From Phoenix dactylifera (Eukaryota > Streptophyta > Magnoliopsida > Arecales > Arecaceae): a stretch of DNA of 64,000 bases. The stretch spans positions 16,929,646-16,993,645 of the forward strand of contig NC_052399.1 of assembly GCF_009389715.1 (NCBI RefSeq), written 5' to 3'. How positions within the stretch are numbered: the stretch's first letter is position 1; the number at the start of each line of letters is the position of its first letter. The notes under the pieces are model-generated. The model ran no database searches. It saw only the letters and a list, made by a program, of their open reading frames with translations, and was not told where the DNA came from. A program made the translations under genes and the position numbers. Shown one piece after another: positions 50,099-63,426 of this stretch.

Positions 50099-53000
50099 AT
50101 GGATCCGCCTGCCCCTTCCTCCCGGAGCTGGAGCATCCACGGCCGGTCGGAGATCATCCAGCGGTACGAGATCCTCGAACGCATCGGCTCCGGCGCGTAC
50201 GCCGACGTCTACCGCGGCCTCCGGCGGTCAGACGGCGTCGTGGTGGCCCTCAAGGAGATCCACGACTACCAGAGCTCGTTCCGGGAGATCGATGCCCTCC
50301 GGACCCTTCGGGACTCTGCCAACGTCGTCAACCTCCTCGAGTACTTCTGGCAGGAGGACGAGGACGCCGTGCTCGTCCTGGAGTTCCTCCCCACCGACCT
50401 CGCCTCCGTCATCCGCGACGCCAAGAGGGGCAGCGGCCTCGCGGTCGGCGAGGTCAAGCAGTGGATGCTCCAGATCCTAAGGGGGGTCGACGCGTGCCAC
50501 CGGAACTCGGTGGTCCACCGTGATCTCAAACCGTCCAATCTGCTCATCTCCGCCGATGGGGTTCTCAAGGTGGCGGATTTCGGCCAGGTATCTACTGGAA
50601 TTCCCTCCCAAGTTGGTATCTTTTGGTTCCTCGAAGTTATAATTTGTTTCTACGAATTTTGCAGTCCATTTCATGCATTAATGTGGTGCTTGTCTTGGTT
50701 GATAAAAATAAAAGCTTTCTGTTCATTTCTATTTATGAGTTTTGTTCTCCTTGCTTTATCTCAAATTGCCGGTTTTCACAATTTCATGCTTGCGAAGAGC
50801 GTGTTTCTTTGCCACTAAAACAGAGAATTACTTTTAAACAGTCAGCACATGAGAAATTATTACTAGAAAAGAAAATAGTTGCAAATGCTTTATCAGGTTG
50901 TTCCAAGTTCCATTTGTCATACACTGTTTTCAACTCGGCATGATTATTCCGAAAAAATAAGTGATGTTAGACATGGATGACTAAACCTTAATAGCAGGAA
51001 TCTTCAGCCATCGAAGGGTAATGCCCCTGTTTCAGAAGCTTCCCAGAACCTGGGGGGTGTACTCATGTTCCTAATCGCTTCTTTTGCTTCAAGTGTTTTT
51101 ATAATTCCCACCTCCCCACCCGATTCTAACTATGGATTAAATTGATGCTGACAGTTGTTACAACTATTCTTTTTATTACTTTTGACAGGAGATAAAATCT
51201 TTGATTTGGTTTGGAATGGGAAATACGATTGGTCTCTCATGTTCACCTTGAATTTACTAGTGAAATTTTAGCTATACCACTCTGATGCACAACAAATCAG
51301 AGGTTTTTGCTGTTATATGGAGAACAATAAGACCATTCTTTTCGGCTCTGCTAGTTGCAGAGAAGCTAGTGGGTAAACTGTTGAGCTTGTGGAACTAGGT
51401 TTCTGGAATATCCTCTTATCCTATTGGTATATATGATTGTGCTGACACATGTCCATGTCACCATTTATGGCACCTATGCATGCCATACATGTTGCTGACT
51501 ACTGAAATTGTTAAAATATAGTTGATCAGGTGAAGTCCTTTCCTTCTGGAACCAGATCATTTTTTTTCTTGATATTATCTTATCTGCTCTGAGCCAGTCT
51601 AATTCCTGCTCGTGATTGTGACGATGCTATATGGCCTTGGAATGTTCTGACTTGATGGCTCTTGGAGCTAGGGTTATCTTTAAAAGCAGAATCTTATTTT
51701 AGCTATTCATTTCTTATGTCGTCAGCCACTTGGAAAAACAAGGGCTTGGGGTGGGCATGTTAAGGGTCCTAAGGCCTAAGTTAAAAATGCATGGACATGG
51801 TGTTTGTTGACAATGAACAACCCACATCAGGCGCAAAGCAATCGCCATGGTTAGAGTAAAAACAGAGATGTATTAGTTCACTATCAAGAAGGTGTAGCAT
51901 TTCTTCATTTTCATTTAGGCGAGATTTAGAGTTTCTAGTGTAATTTTCAATTTTTTTTGTCTTTTCTGTACTTTTAAAGTTCTTGGTGGATTCAATTAGC
52001 TGCTTATCTGGCTAGACTTTTGAAGTATAATAGTAAAAGCTTGAGAAAGAAAAGATGTTGTGATTCCAAGGTCTAGGCTATATGGATGATAGGAAGCTAA
52101 AGTTGTGACTATATGGATTTGTGAGCTTTGAAAGGAGGGAAGTGGTTCTCCATCGACCTTTCAAATATATTAAAAATGGATACCTGAAGGGTAATGTAGT
52201 TCATATTTTGTGCATATTATAGTTAGGGATAGTGGAAAGGCTGGCAAATTTTGATACTATGAGTGAAAAAATAATGTTTGGACTGTTGTGTAGATTTTTT
52301 CTTGTCATAAACAGTTGTGGAATGATGCAAATGCTTGATAAATATAAGAAGTTAGGTGTGCGATGGGAGGGTATAGGATTAAGGGTATTGGCGGTTTGAC
52401 AAAGGACTTAAGTGGGGTTCAAATGGGTAGCTTCTGAAAGGGTTAACACTCAAAAGTCAAAATATTTTTGAACATTGGTACTTCATCTTCTCATTAGCTG
52501 GAAGGGCTTTTTTCTTGAGTTCCCTATGGAACTAGAAAATTGTTGTCTTTCTTGAGTCCTAGCAGGGATTGCAAATGATGATTTCGATAATCATACTGAC
52601 CTAGACATAGTACTTGAATTTACTAAGCGCTTATTTGGTTGCAAATAAATTCCCCCCTTTTTTTCTTTTTGTTGTTTGGCGATCCAATACTCACTTTGCT
52701 TGAAATATAGTAATGATTTTAGATGCACACAATAATAGTGTATGTACCCACTTGCATTTCATTATGCCTATCTGCTCCCAAGAGTAAATGCATTTGTGGT
52801 TCAGCATCCCATCCCACTAGTATAGTTTCTATTGTTTTTCCTTTTTAATTTTTCCTATCTGTTGGGGTGGGGGGTTAGGGATAGGTGCTCTACATTTAGA
52901 CCACGAGAGGATGTACTTTAAGTGGTTTTGTGATTGAATTTCTAGTTTGTAATTTTTGAAAATTTTCTTTATTTTTGGCTTGTCAGTCAAGGATACTTCA

Positions 53001-53931
53001 CGAAACAAGATTTATCTCCAGAGACAACAGTCCACATGAACCGGGTTCCGAGAATGAGGCATGGATACCACAGCAGCCTGCAATACTGGAGGAGGGAAAC
53101 CGGCCATGGCCGGATGGACCTGAAAATCCAGCTTCTCTACAGCCCGGACCTATCAACGAAGATGAGTATCTGCGGGAGTTGGAGGGCCTCAAGGCAGAAT
53201 ATGCAATGGAGGACACCGATAAGGAGATGAGCCAGCAAGATTGTGATGCATCTTGTCTTGCCACATCTAGTACAGGTGATGTGGAAGATGATCCCTTCAA
53301 AAGCTCCTACACTTATGAGGTAGAAGAGGTTAAAGAAGACGATGAATCCGGCGCCCTCACCTCATGTGTCGGGACACGGTGGTTCAGAGCCCCAGAACTA
53401 CTCTATGGATCCACAAGTTATGGACTCGAGATTGACCTCTGGTCGCTAGGCTGCATTTTTGCTGAACTTCTTAGTTTAGCACCACTCTTTCCAGGGACAT
53501 CAGATATCAATCAGCTTGGTAAAATTATTAGCATTTTGGGAGACTTGACTGAAGAAACATGGCCAGGTTGCTCTAAGTTACCTGATTACAATAAGATCTT
53601 CTTTAATAAAGTTGAAAACCCAATTGGTCTGGAAGCATGCCTTCAAAATCGATCAGCCGCCGAAGTTAATCTCGTGAGGAGGCTTCTTTGCTACAACCCA
53701 TCTGGTAGAGCTTCTGCAATGGTGCTGCTCCAAGACAGATACTTTGCCGAAGAGCCTCTGCCTGTTCCTATAAACGAGTTGAGAGTTCCTTCCACAGAGG
53801 ATGGGCATGACGACAGCTCTCCAGAAGAATGGGCTGATTACAGGGATTTGGGTTCAGATTCCGATATTGATGAGTTCGGCAGCATGGATGTGACAACCAC
53901 TGAAAAAGGTTTCTCTATACGTTTCTCATGA
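50099..53931 (+). CDS. CDKF;1: Cyclin-dependent kinase F-1 (CDK-activating kinase)
   Basis: Two exons: 50099-50587 and 52987-53931; 1434 bases, 477 residues, matching Arabidopsis CDKF;1 (479). CDKF;1 is a plant-specific CAK that phosphorylates the T-loop of CDKD and affects CDK7-type activity and Pol II phosphorylation. Visible: glycine loop GSGAYADVYRG, catalytic Lys in VVALKEIHD, catalytic loop VVHRDLKPSNLL at about 137-148 and DFGQ at about 160-163. An insertion of about 125 residues (roughly 165-288, with EDEYLRELEGLKAEYAMEDT) precedes CVGTRWFRAPELLYGS. That large insertion between DFG and APE is the hallmark of CDKF. An acidic tail ends the protein. The start gives MDPPAPSSRSWSIHGRSEII. 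Exon 1 is strongly GC-rich, exon 2 is not. The intron is 2.4 kb. Confidence 0.95.
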
Positions 53932-55630
53932 TGAAGGTAATGTGTGTTGGTTATTTTTGTGTTTTCGCATTGTGCTGACAGGATAGGCATGCGAAAAATT
54001 TCATAAACTTGATCCCAAATATGTATATGAGAAGGATGATGAGCTACCGATTCTGAGAAAAATAATAGCAATTTCCTTCAGTGATGATTAAAAAAATGAG
54101 GGGAGTTCACAACAATAAAAACAAATGTTGTAAATGGTTGCTTCAGCTTTTTGTGATTTTGGGTCTTCATTGTCTATATCAAGCTATCGCGAATCCTAGA
54201 GGAGGTGGTGTTGTTTCACCATTGTTTGATTCCTTCAGGAAAGTCCATAAAAATCAGCTATTTTCCCTCCATGACTTCTGCTTGAATTCTGGATAACCTA
54301 TCAACATCTGCCAACATACCAGATTGAAAATCTGAATGAAAAACAAACACATTCATAAAGCTTGAATGGATAATCTCTTGTAGCCGCTCCCTCTTTTGCC
54401 TCAAATTCCTACATTTTTGTAGGCGTTTTTTGGAGCAAAGATAGGATCCTAAGGAGCGAACAGGGTTTGGCGCCGGTCCTTCGAGGCTCGTATCTAGAGG
54501 GATAGAGAGGGGCGACAAGACGGAAGACAGAGAGGATGGAAAAGGACACGCATGGTTGACTAAAGTTGCCCGTGCAAAAAAAAAAAAAAAAACGAGTCCG
54601 GTTCTGCGGCTTCTGCCGTGCTAAAACCTGGAATCGAGTCACCTTTACAGCATTTCTCATCGTCAAATGCAACCGGACCCAAGCATTGTAACTTGACATC
54701 CAGCACGGATATTTTGAAGGGGATGTATACAGCCAAAGCTATTTTAAAGATATATAAGACATGAACTTCCGAAACCGAAGACAACTTGGTGACTCCAAGA
54801 CAACCGAACACATTAAGCTGAGCTATAGGACAGATAAACTGGTGAACTGAAGCATGCTAAAAACCATGGACAGAAAACATATCAAGATCCAATGCTCAAT
54901 GTATGTGCGTGCGTGCTAAAGAGAGGGAGACGGAGAGAGAGATCAAATGTTGCTGATGGCATTTGCTTTTAAAGTACAACTCAATGCTCAAATTCCTCCC
55001 TTATTATCTCATAAAAAAAGCAGAACAATCAGGTCAATAAATTCACCAACACTTTGAGCAGACAATCGAACTGGAAGACTGCTCTCATATCTTGCATTGT
55101 TTTATATACATATACCCAAGAAAGAAGTCATGATCACATTTGAAAACCTTTGAGCCAATATATTAGGTACAACAGCAGCACACAGACAGATCCATGTTTA
55201 CAATCCCTACCTTAACCAATTTATGATCACAAGAGTTGATTGTTTCCTGTTTGAAATTGACTGATGGCACCCAGTTTTATTATTTTTTGCACATTAACCA
55301 AGACAGAAAGGTCATTGGGCTGCCAGAAACCACTGAAAGTTGGAAAACTTTATTTAAGGTCAGAGCACACAACAAATTATCACCCACGCCCATGTCCCTT
55401 CTTGCACCTTCCAGCGTCAAGCCTGCAGCATGCGTACCAGAATCAGCAAAGTGTCCTGATGATCAAATTACCCCATTTATGACAATCTCTAGTTTAAAAC
55501 CAACTTACAACTTTGAGGGTGAAAGTTTACAGAAACAGGAATTTTACCTGTAGAACTTCAGAATATCTTTTAAGAAGTTCCTGGAGATAGGAGAATGCTT
55601 GACACTGAGATCTGCCTCACAGAAAAGAAA
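53932..55630. other. Tail-to-tail spacer between CDKF;1 (+) and EMF1 (-)
   Basis: It should contain both 3' UTRs. A GC-richer patch with a run of 17 A lies at about 54470-54660. It has short frames but no recognisable product. No RNA gene is seen. Confidence 0.45.
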
Positions 55631-58600
55631 TCAGCTTCTCATTTTCCCATTTAAAGCAGTAACTCTCCTCACTTTCTGCCTTCTTTGTCCATTAGGATGA
55701 ACTATACTTTGTGGGTTCACGGTAGGGGTTGTAGGTCTAGGCCATATATTATCACTCTCTATCATATATTCATTGTTCTCATCTACTACGGTAAAGTCAG
55801 CAGGATTTCTGTTAATAAGACATATTTCCTTTTCACAACGGTTATTCAGGGGCTGAACTGCTGCTCCCTTACTGCTGATCCCTACACCAGTTATATCATT
55901 CCTTGCAGAATACCATCCACGATGCACATTAGAATTTACCACAGAAAAAGGGCTTTCGGAATTCTCATTTCTAGAAATAGAAATCAGGGCATTCAGTACT
56001 CCAGCCTTATTTGCAGAGTATGAAAGATCAGAATTACCCTTTCTACTAGCTTCAAGAGATGTCATTTTGCTGGAACATCCGATTCTGAAAGTTCCCGAAT
56101 TGTCCGGAGGACTTGTTATTTCCTTCTGCAACAAAGACCCATATACACCAACTCTTGGAAGCGGACGGTAAGGTTTGCAAGAAATTTCTTGATGCTGAAC
56201 TTGATTAGGATGTTGAACTACCAATGGAGGGTGTGCGGCCTGATTACTTTTACCTATAGGTCCTAAGCCAATCATTTCCTTTTCATATTGACCAGTAGAA
56301 GAAAGATCAGGCTCCCAAAGGGTTCCTTTATGGTTTCTATTTGGCAAATCTTGAAGAGACATGCCTGACCATTTTGCTGAATCCATCAGCCTGAGCAAAT
56401 GCATTGCTGGTATGCTTTCATTTGTATATAGATCTTGTGGTCTCACCGTTTCTGAATTAGATGTATTTCCTAGCTCTGCAAAAGATGTCACTGCTGCGAA
56501 GCTTCTGTTGTGAACTGAGAATTCAGCACTCTCTTTCCTATTCTGGATGTGAATTTTAGCTTGGTCCGTTGTTTTCGAATGATCAATATTGAGTGCAACT
56601 GTCATTGGTTTTTCTTGAAGTAAGGTGTTATAGCCAAACATATTCATATGACTGTAATCAGCACTAACCTTTTCAGTATTTATTCCAAAGGGTGTTCTGC
56701 TTAGTAGCATTGATGGCTCACCCAGGGCATTTCTGAATGTATCCTGACCTAACATGTCCTGACCTTTATGGCATGATGCTGATGTCTGCATCCCCACTTT
56801 GTTCCAGCTGTGATGTTGCAAATGGCAATTTTTCTTTGAATCAGTCATAGGAAGACTAGGATGACCTCTGCATTGCAAAGGTGTTAGGGATCCCGTACTG
56901 GCACTAACAAGTTCTTCTTGATTTAGATTTATGTAATCATTTTTTCTGCCATGGCTGGTAGCATAGTCCGATAATTTCATGCTTTCATCAGCATTCTTGT
57001 CACTTCTGACAGCAGTCCAAACACTATTTCCTGTATTATTCCACACAGTTTTTCGCTGGGAAAGGTTCTCATGTAGTGCACCAAGTACCTTGTCTCCATG
57101 GCCTTCATTGACATCCAGAACATGATTATCCTCCATGATTTCAGTCCTTTCCAATACATCATGTGTGTCAGCCATAGCAGCCTTAGCATTCATCAGCCGT
57201 CTGTCATGTTTATTTTTGGCCAAGAGTTCAACTATGTCCATTGGGATGTCATCTAAAGCTTCCTGCTCACATGTCCGTGCGGTTTCTTGCTCTTCTGTAA
57301 CTTTTTTCTGCCCCTGAAATCCAATGGCATTCTAAATCTCATGTGTCTAATGAAATCTAGATCAAATACATCAGCAACTACTGCCATAGATAATATGCCA
57401 TATATATGTGCAAATTTTGTCTAATCATAAGAAAGACAGAACATGCTTTATAGATTATAGAATTGTCAAGATATGAACATCATCGTGCATGCATATTATA
57501 ATTGCAAACCATATACCGCTGAGTTTCATGACAATTATGGTAATCATCAGTCAAGAACCAACCAAGCTCAGAAGGAGCTACCTCAAAATTCAAAAAAAAA
57601 AAAAAAAAAATCTCAACTCCAGTTGCAGTTTCAGTTGGTGCAGAACTTACTATTAATATTTAAGCCATTGAACTAGAATTATGTTATATCATAAGAAAGA
57701 ACTTAAATTCGTACGTCTAATGCTGTGAATATGGACAAAGTAAATATAGGGATTTTCAGGACTCTAGATGGTGCTTTTTGATTTTAATATTTCTACATCC
57801 GTCAAAACCTTCATCAGAAGGCTCCTTGTGAAGATCCTTTCCTTTTACAGACCCACCTGAAAAGTACTTTGATATGATCGCTTTTCCCTTAACCAACAAG
57901 GACTATACCTTAATTCAACCAGTTAATCTTTTTCTCATATAGCTGTGACCTAAAGTTTATTTGACCATCAAAGTTCACCACCTCAGACATGGTGTTCATT
58001 GTTCTCTTATGGATCTTCTTTGAGAAATGGATCTAGTAGAACATTTAGTAATTTAAAATCCTAATGATGTTCAGGACTCATCATTGTTTTAGAAAGACAT
58101 TAAAAACAACACAAGTAAAAGAGACAAGCAACCACATGACACACGCAAGATAAACACAGATGCACAGGCATACAAAGCACAAAAACACAGAGCAACATGA
58201 AGTAGTTGCTACTCGTTATCCTTTTTCACTCTTTTAACCACTAGTTAACTCTTCTATGTCTTTGAGCCAGTACATTTAACACCTCATCAAACTAGAACTT
58301 ATCACCATGTTCAAACTCACAGAGTACTATAGAAGTGAAAAAAGAAAAGATGACAGCATACGAACATCAGTCCAAAACTAAACATCATAAAGGAACGTAA
58401 ACTCTATGAGTATTAACAACATGAAAAAGGAATCCTTACCTTCGGCAAGTGCATCTTTCCTGATTCTTCATTGTCAATATGATACTCCTTTCTCTTCTTT
58501 CTCAAGGTAACCTTTTCACTGGTGTTGCTACGAGTACTTGGACAATGAAGCAAGCTCCTCCCAGTTTTTATGGTTCTTTTCGATTTAGAATGGATTGTCT

Positions 58601-61600
58601 TGGCATGCACTTGTTTGGTTGCTTTACCATCAGCAATAAAAATGTCCTTGTTAGTCAAATTTTCTTGTTCGGGCATGAGGCAGCTCTGATGCATTGCCCT
58701 TTGCATCCCAATAGCATTTTGCTTGTGTTCTTTGGCCCCACAGACTTTGAGGCTATTGACTAACCTATTTTCAGCTGAGGCATCTGCTGCAGCATCAATG
58801 TGCTTATATCTCCTCTTTGTCTTGGCTTCATTACGTGCTTTCTTTATCCAGTACATTAGAGATGACCCATCATCTAAATTTTCAAAATCTATAAATCTCC
58901 TCTTACCCTTGAATGACTTTACTTTGGTTTTTTTGTGGGAAGCATGATGAATTTCAGGACCAAGTTCTGGATCTTTCCTTCTCGATGTAGGTGGCCTTCT
59001 GACAATTCTGTCCTCAATTTGATTGCCATCTTCACTACCATCAGAAATATGAACCTCACCAGATGAGTCCAACACCTTAGTTCTCATGATCTCATCTAAC
59101 AGACGAATCTTCCTAGCCTTTTTATGTTGCAGATTTCCATCAGAGAAGCCCACTTCCATGGCACCATTTCGACTTTGGACAGTATCTTGAGGCAAAGTTA
59201 CATTAATGTCAGATGTTTCATCATCATTTTCATCCAATCCCTTGGAGTCCAGTTCAGAAAGATGAGCTGCAACAGCAGTTTGAGAATCAACTTGTGGCAC
59301 AGCAATATTTTTTTCTAGTGGTGCTTCAGTTTCTCTGGTTGCTTTATTAAATTGTTGTTTCATCTTGCCCATTTCCCTAACCAATTGTTCATCTTTCTCC
59401 CCATGTACCATACTATCAATACAAGCAGGACTAGCAACCATCCTGAAATCGGTTCTTTTATTGAGTATTTCAGTTTCCTTTGATTTAGCATTTACCATGT
59501 CCTCAAAATACAAAGCTTCCAAAGTGTTTGCTGTTGATGTGGCATTTCTTTCTCCTCTTCCTCCCATGTGGCATGCTTCATCTTTTGTCTCAACATAAGC
59601 AAGCTTGTCACTTGATGGATTTTGAATCCCTTCATAGCTACCTTGGCTAGCTTTGGCTACCTGCAAACCTGTGAAAAGCAACAGGTAAGTCATGAAAATG
59701 AAATCATTAAGTTAAATGGGGAAATGTAAATTCAAGTTGCTAGCAGACAACCTTCTGTGGCTGCGCCTGTTAGATAGTTCTTTGTACTCTTGTCACAATT
59801 TGCTGCTGGGCAACATTCACGATTAGGCGCATTAACAGAACTACCAGCTTCAGTTAGCCCTCCATCTACAATTTTCTCTTCAGGTAGTTGATGAAAGCCT
59901 GGAAGCATCTCTTTATCATTGGCATGAGTAATGAAGGTGTTTCCAAGAAAAATAGTGCCACTTTTTACTTCAGCATTCTGAATATCAGAAGGAGCTTCAT
60001 TTGCTCTTGTTACAGCACAATTAATAGCTTTGTGCCGACAGTTTTGGCAATTCCACCGTCTAAATTTAGTCATAGGAAGAGGAGGAAGGAGGCCGATATG
60101 TTTATCAGATGTTTGACCATGAAACATAGGGAATGGACAACATATCTTTGGGTCTTTCTTACGAATCTCAGCAACATATCCTCTGTGGTCAGGACAGAGC
60201 ATATTAGAAAAATAATGAAATACAATTTGACTTCTTAGCTGCTACTTTGAAAATTAAATGTTTAAACATATTAAAGCCTCTTGAAGTACTCCGATCAACT
60301 ATCCTTCAAACAGTAACTACTCAAAAAACTGTAAAATGTTGTGTAAATAATCAACAAGATCCTCTCATATGATATTTCAGGATATTTTCCTTGATAAAAG
60401 ACTTAAGAGATACAAAGTTATGGAGCGCTAACTGATAACTTATGAGCCACATATACATGTACGCACCGCATGTGCGCGCATACACACATAATACATGTGC
60501 TGGGAAAATTTACAACAAACATGCCCTCGTCTCTGTAAAGTGCATAGGAGTAAAAGGAAGGGCATTTAGGTAAATTATGTGGTTTGCAAAAATCTCTTTC
60601 ATAGGACTTGCATGTCCTTTGATCAAAGACCTACATTCATATGTAGGTATGTAATTAAATGCACCCAACATATATTCGTACATACATACCTCCATATATA
60701 ACATGGCTGATTAGTCCACCACTCATGCATGGCAAGCACACGCCGCACAAAAAGAAAAAAGAAAAATGCATCCATCCACCAATCCTCATGCTCCCAGTCC
60801 ACCACTCATGCTGGCAAGCACACACCGCACAAAAAAAAAAAAATGCATCCATCCACCAATACTCATACTCCCACCCCCACCCCCAACCCCACCCCACCCC
60901 CCACCTCCCCAACCCCACAAAAAAAAAGCACATACATATATACACACAAGCACATAGATATGTCTGTACATATGAATGAGCATCTGCGTATATCTACATG
61001 TATATGTGAATGTGTAATATTAAGCACACGAACTCAAGAACATATATGCGTAAACACAGAAAAGCGAACGTGCATAAACATAGACACACGTTTATATATT
61101 ATGGTGCGTAGACACATAGAAATATATAACGTGGTAAACTAGTGCATCAACGCATACCTGCATGGATATGTATGGATAAAGATAGGAATAAATAAGCATA
61201 GATAAAGATAAACATAGGAATAGATACATAAAGATAAAAAAAATACATAATGTGAATATATAAGGATAGGGATAGATGTGTATATATTTTTGGTACATAA
61301 CAGATATATGTATCTATAAATATGCATATTGCGTATAGGTAGGATACATAATTTGGAAGACAAGTGCATGCATGCACACCCGCATGGATATGTGCACATA
61401 AAGATAGGGATGGACAAATCACAGCTGCAGATCCTAACAACGAAAAATTTATATTGTATTTGTAAAGCATTGTACGACCAACCTAGATTCGATGAACCCT
61501 ATAGGGATGCTCAATTAAAGCTCACATTACTTCACGGGCTAACAGAAATTAATAGGAGATTGACAGACTTACCGAATGGAAAAATGGTCACAAGTTTCTG

Positions 61601-61724
61601 TTCCTTGAACACCATCAGCTGCAGCTGCCTCAATGAGTCTTGGTTCTATTTGTGAAAGGCTAGACTGGGGAATAAGAATATTTTCCCCTCTATAATTGCT
61701 CTCCTTCACGGAACTTGCTTCCAT
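55631..61724 (-). CDS. EMF1: EMBRYONIC FLOWER 1-like Polycomb protein
   Basis: Four coding exons on the minus strand: 61724-61573, 60182-59752, 59668-58440 and 57313-55631; 3495 bases, 1164 residues (Arabidopsis EMF1 is about 1096). EMF1 is a plant Polycomb protein with PRC1-like activity that keeps H3K27me3-marked flowering and seed genes silent. Visible: CDHFSIRGYVAEIRKKDP across the exon 1/2 join, PFPMFHGQT, then KFRRWNCQNCRHKAI, a basic nuclear region with KKARKIRLLDEIM, RKKRKEYH at the end of exon 3, and DIPMDIVELLAKNKHDRRL near residue 628. The last motif is diagnostic of EMF1. Most of the protein is low-complexity and disordered, as in the family. The start ATG gives MEASSVKESNYRGENI. 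Long noncoding 5' exons probably extend to about 63100. Confidence 0.93.
60716..60873. repeat. Two-unit tandem repeat of about 80 bases in EMF1 intron 1
   Basis: Units of about 82 and 76 bases (60716-60797 and 60798-60873) share the motifs CCACCACTCATGC, GGCAAGCACAC-CCGCACAAAAA and ATGCATCCATCCACCAAT. A C-rich tract of CCCCA-like units follows (about 60868-60915), then an ATAC/ATAG-rich stretch to about 61300. This is typical unstable intronic satellite-like DNA. Confidence 0.7.
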
Positions 61725-63120
61725 CCCACAAAAGCAGCAAAATACTAACACTATGAAGCATGTCCTACATGGAAAAGAAATTAAAGGTTATCATCAGCAA
61801 GTATTTGTCTTCTGAAAACGCGAAAAAGTTATAGCCAGCTAAAGCATCGTGATATCATATTCACACGAGGAAGAAAACAGAAAAGATGTTCTATGCGATG
61901 ATGATTCGATGATGCAACCAAACTAAAGTTAGTACTTGTAATCTTCTAATTGGATGCATCAAAGTCGAGAACAAAACAAATTCCGTGCATGTCTCGCGGA
62001 AGAACAAAGATCTAACAAGATACCAAGAGGGATAAAAAGTTCGCTTTCTTAGCCTATTGGCAGCGGAAAACAAAAGATCTAGCTTACATACAGCCTATAG
62101 ATATACAAAACGACGACAAGCCCACACATCATGGTGAAGTAGTAGAAGAACCCAAGAAACTGCTAGAATAACGAACTCACACAGCACTGTGATGACAAAC
62201 AAATAAAGAAAGGAATAATAGAAGATTTTGCTGGCGAATGACCACATTTACGACATGAAATATAAGGAAATACGAAACATTTAATAACTTGTGTTCCAAA
62301 CCAATCTCTATGCGTTCAAACTGAAGCATAAAATCACGTCAATCTAGGGTTTATGTAGAGATGATTACACTTTGTAAAAGAAGATCATGCCAACCATCAA
62401 CCACCACTCGAGGATTATTATAAATCATGAGATCACGCTTGCGAAGCCGAAACCCAAAAATTCATGTCAGCGATCGATGCTTATCGAGCGATCTTCTTGC
62501 TTTATGAAATCCGGAAGACGAGAGGAAAAACTTATCGTCCCCTCGCTATAACCGATCCAAGCCAACTTCTGCTGCAACCGCGATGTGTGAAGCAAAGTTT
62601 CACCCCATAAAATCATGCATCCCAAACCCCTCAACAAACAAATAGAGATTCGCCCACAAAAAAAACCGAAAAAAACCATTCTTTCGAGCGTCCAACTCTC
62701 CGATTCTAAAACCGGACCACAAAACAACCAAGAACAGCAGCGAAAGCCGACTCCGGAGGAAACTCGATGCGAAAACCAGTCGGAAAATGGGGGGAAACCA
62801 CGTCAAATCTCGAGCTGGACAACAGAAACGGCAGAAAACACACCCAATAGAATCAAACGGTACCAAAGTAGCTCCGAGCAAAGATCATCGAGAAATCCAA
62901 GAATTAATACCTCTAATCGAGCCAGATGCAGATAAAAAAGGAGTCACTTTACTCTCCGACTGCTCATCGCCATCTCCGGCCCGGCCTATCGCGATAAATC
63001 CGCGGGGAGCGAGATTCCTCATCGATGGATCCCGCGAGCCGAGCTCCGCGAGGAATCCTGCGGCGGATTAGTCAGAATTGCAGAGCTGAACGCGAGAGAG
63101 ACCATGGGTTTCAATCTAGG
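61725..63120 (-). promoter_or_regulatory. Probable 5' UTR region of EMF1
   Basis: From about 63110 down to 62955 on the minus strand the sequence is GC-rich and leader-like, with a possible splice donor A|GTAAAG at about 62953. The rest down to 61725 is AT-rich and probably a 5' UTR intron. A C/T-rich run lies at about 63125-63152 on the minus strand. Exact exon limits are not settled from sequence alone. Confidence 0.4.
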
Positions 63121-63382
63121 GTTTAGAGGAGAAAGAAAGAAAGAAAGAAAGTGAAGGGGGGATGAATGGAAACGAGATTTATGGCCTCTGTTTGTGTATA
63201 TATATATATACATACATAGGTGACATGGATGTGTGGCTCTGGAAAGCCCCCGCCGGGGTGACATGTCACCCCCCCACACGGCCACAGTGTTAAATAAATT
63301 TATTGAAAGCGAAGGGGACATGGCCGAATCGGATGCCTCCACCAATACCCCATGTCTCGGTCCACCCCACCACCACCCACAA

Positions 63383-63426
63383 AACCCTAACCCTAACCCT
63401 AACCCTAACCCTAGCCCTAGCCCTAA
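63383..63426. repeat. Telomere-like CCCTAA array upstream of EMF1
   Basis: AAAACCCTAA is followed by further CCCTAA units, two CCCTAG units and a final CCCTAA, seven hexamers in all. It lies about 1.7 kb upstream of the EMF1 start codon and about 300 bases from the presumed transcription start. The hexamer is the vertebrate/Asparagales-like type rather than the usual plant CCCTAAA heptamer. Such telo-box-like motifs are known Polycomb recruitment sites in Arabidopsis. Confidence 0.85.

Noticed and set aside
49876-50523. 215-residue plus-strand frame over the CDKF;1 first exon
   Set aside because: It is an out-of-frame reading of the GC-rich kinase exon. The kinase frame from 50099 has all the motifs.
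60655-61470. Several overlapping frames on both strands in EMF1 intron 1
   Set aside because: They are translations of simple and tandem repeats (His/Pro, Gly/Trp and Tyr/Ile runs) and have no domain.
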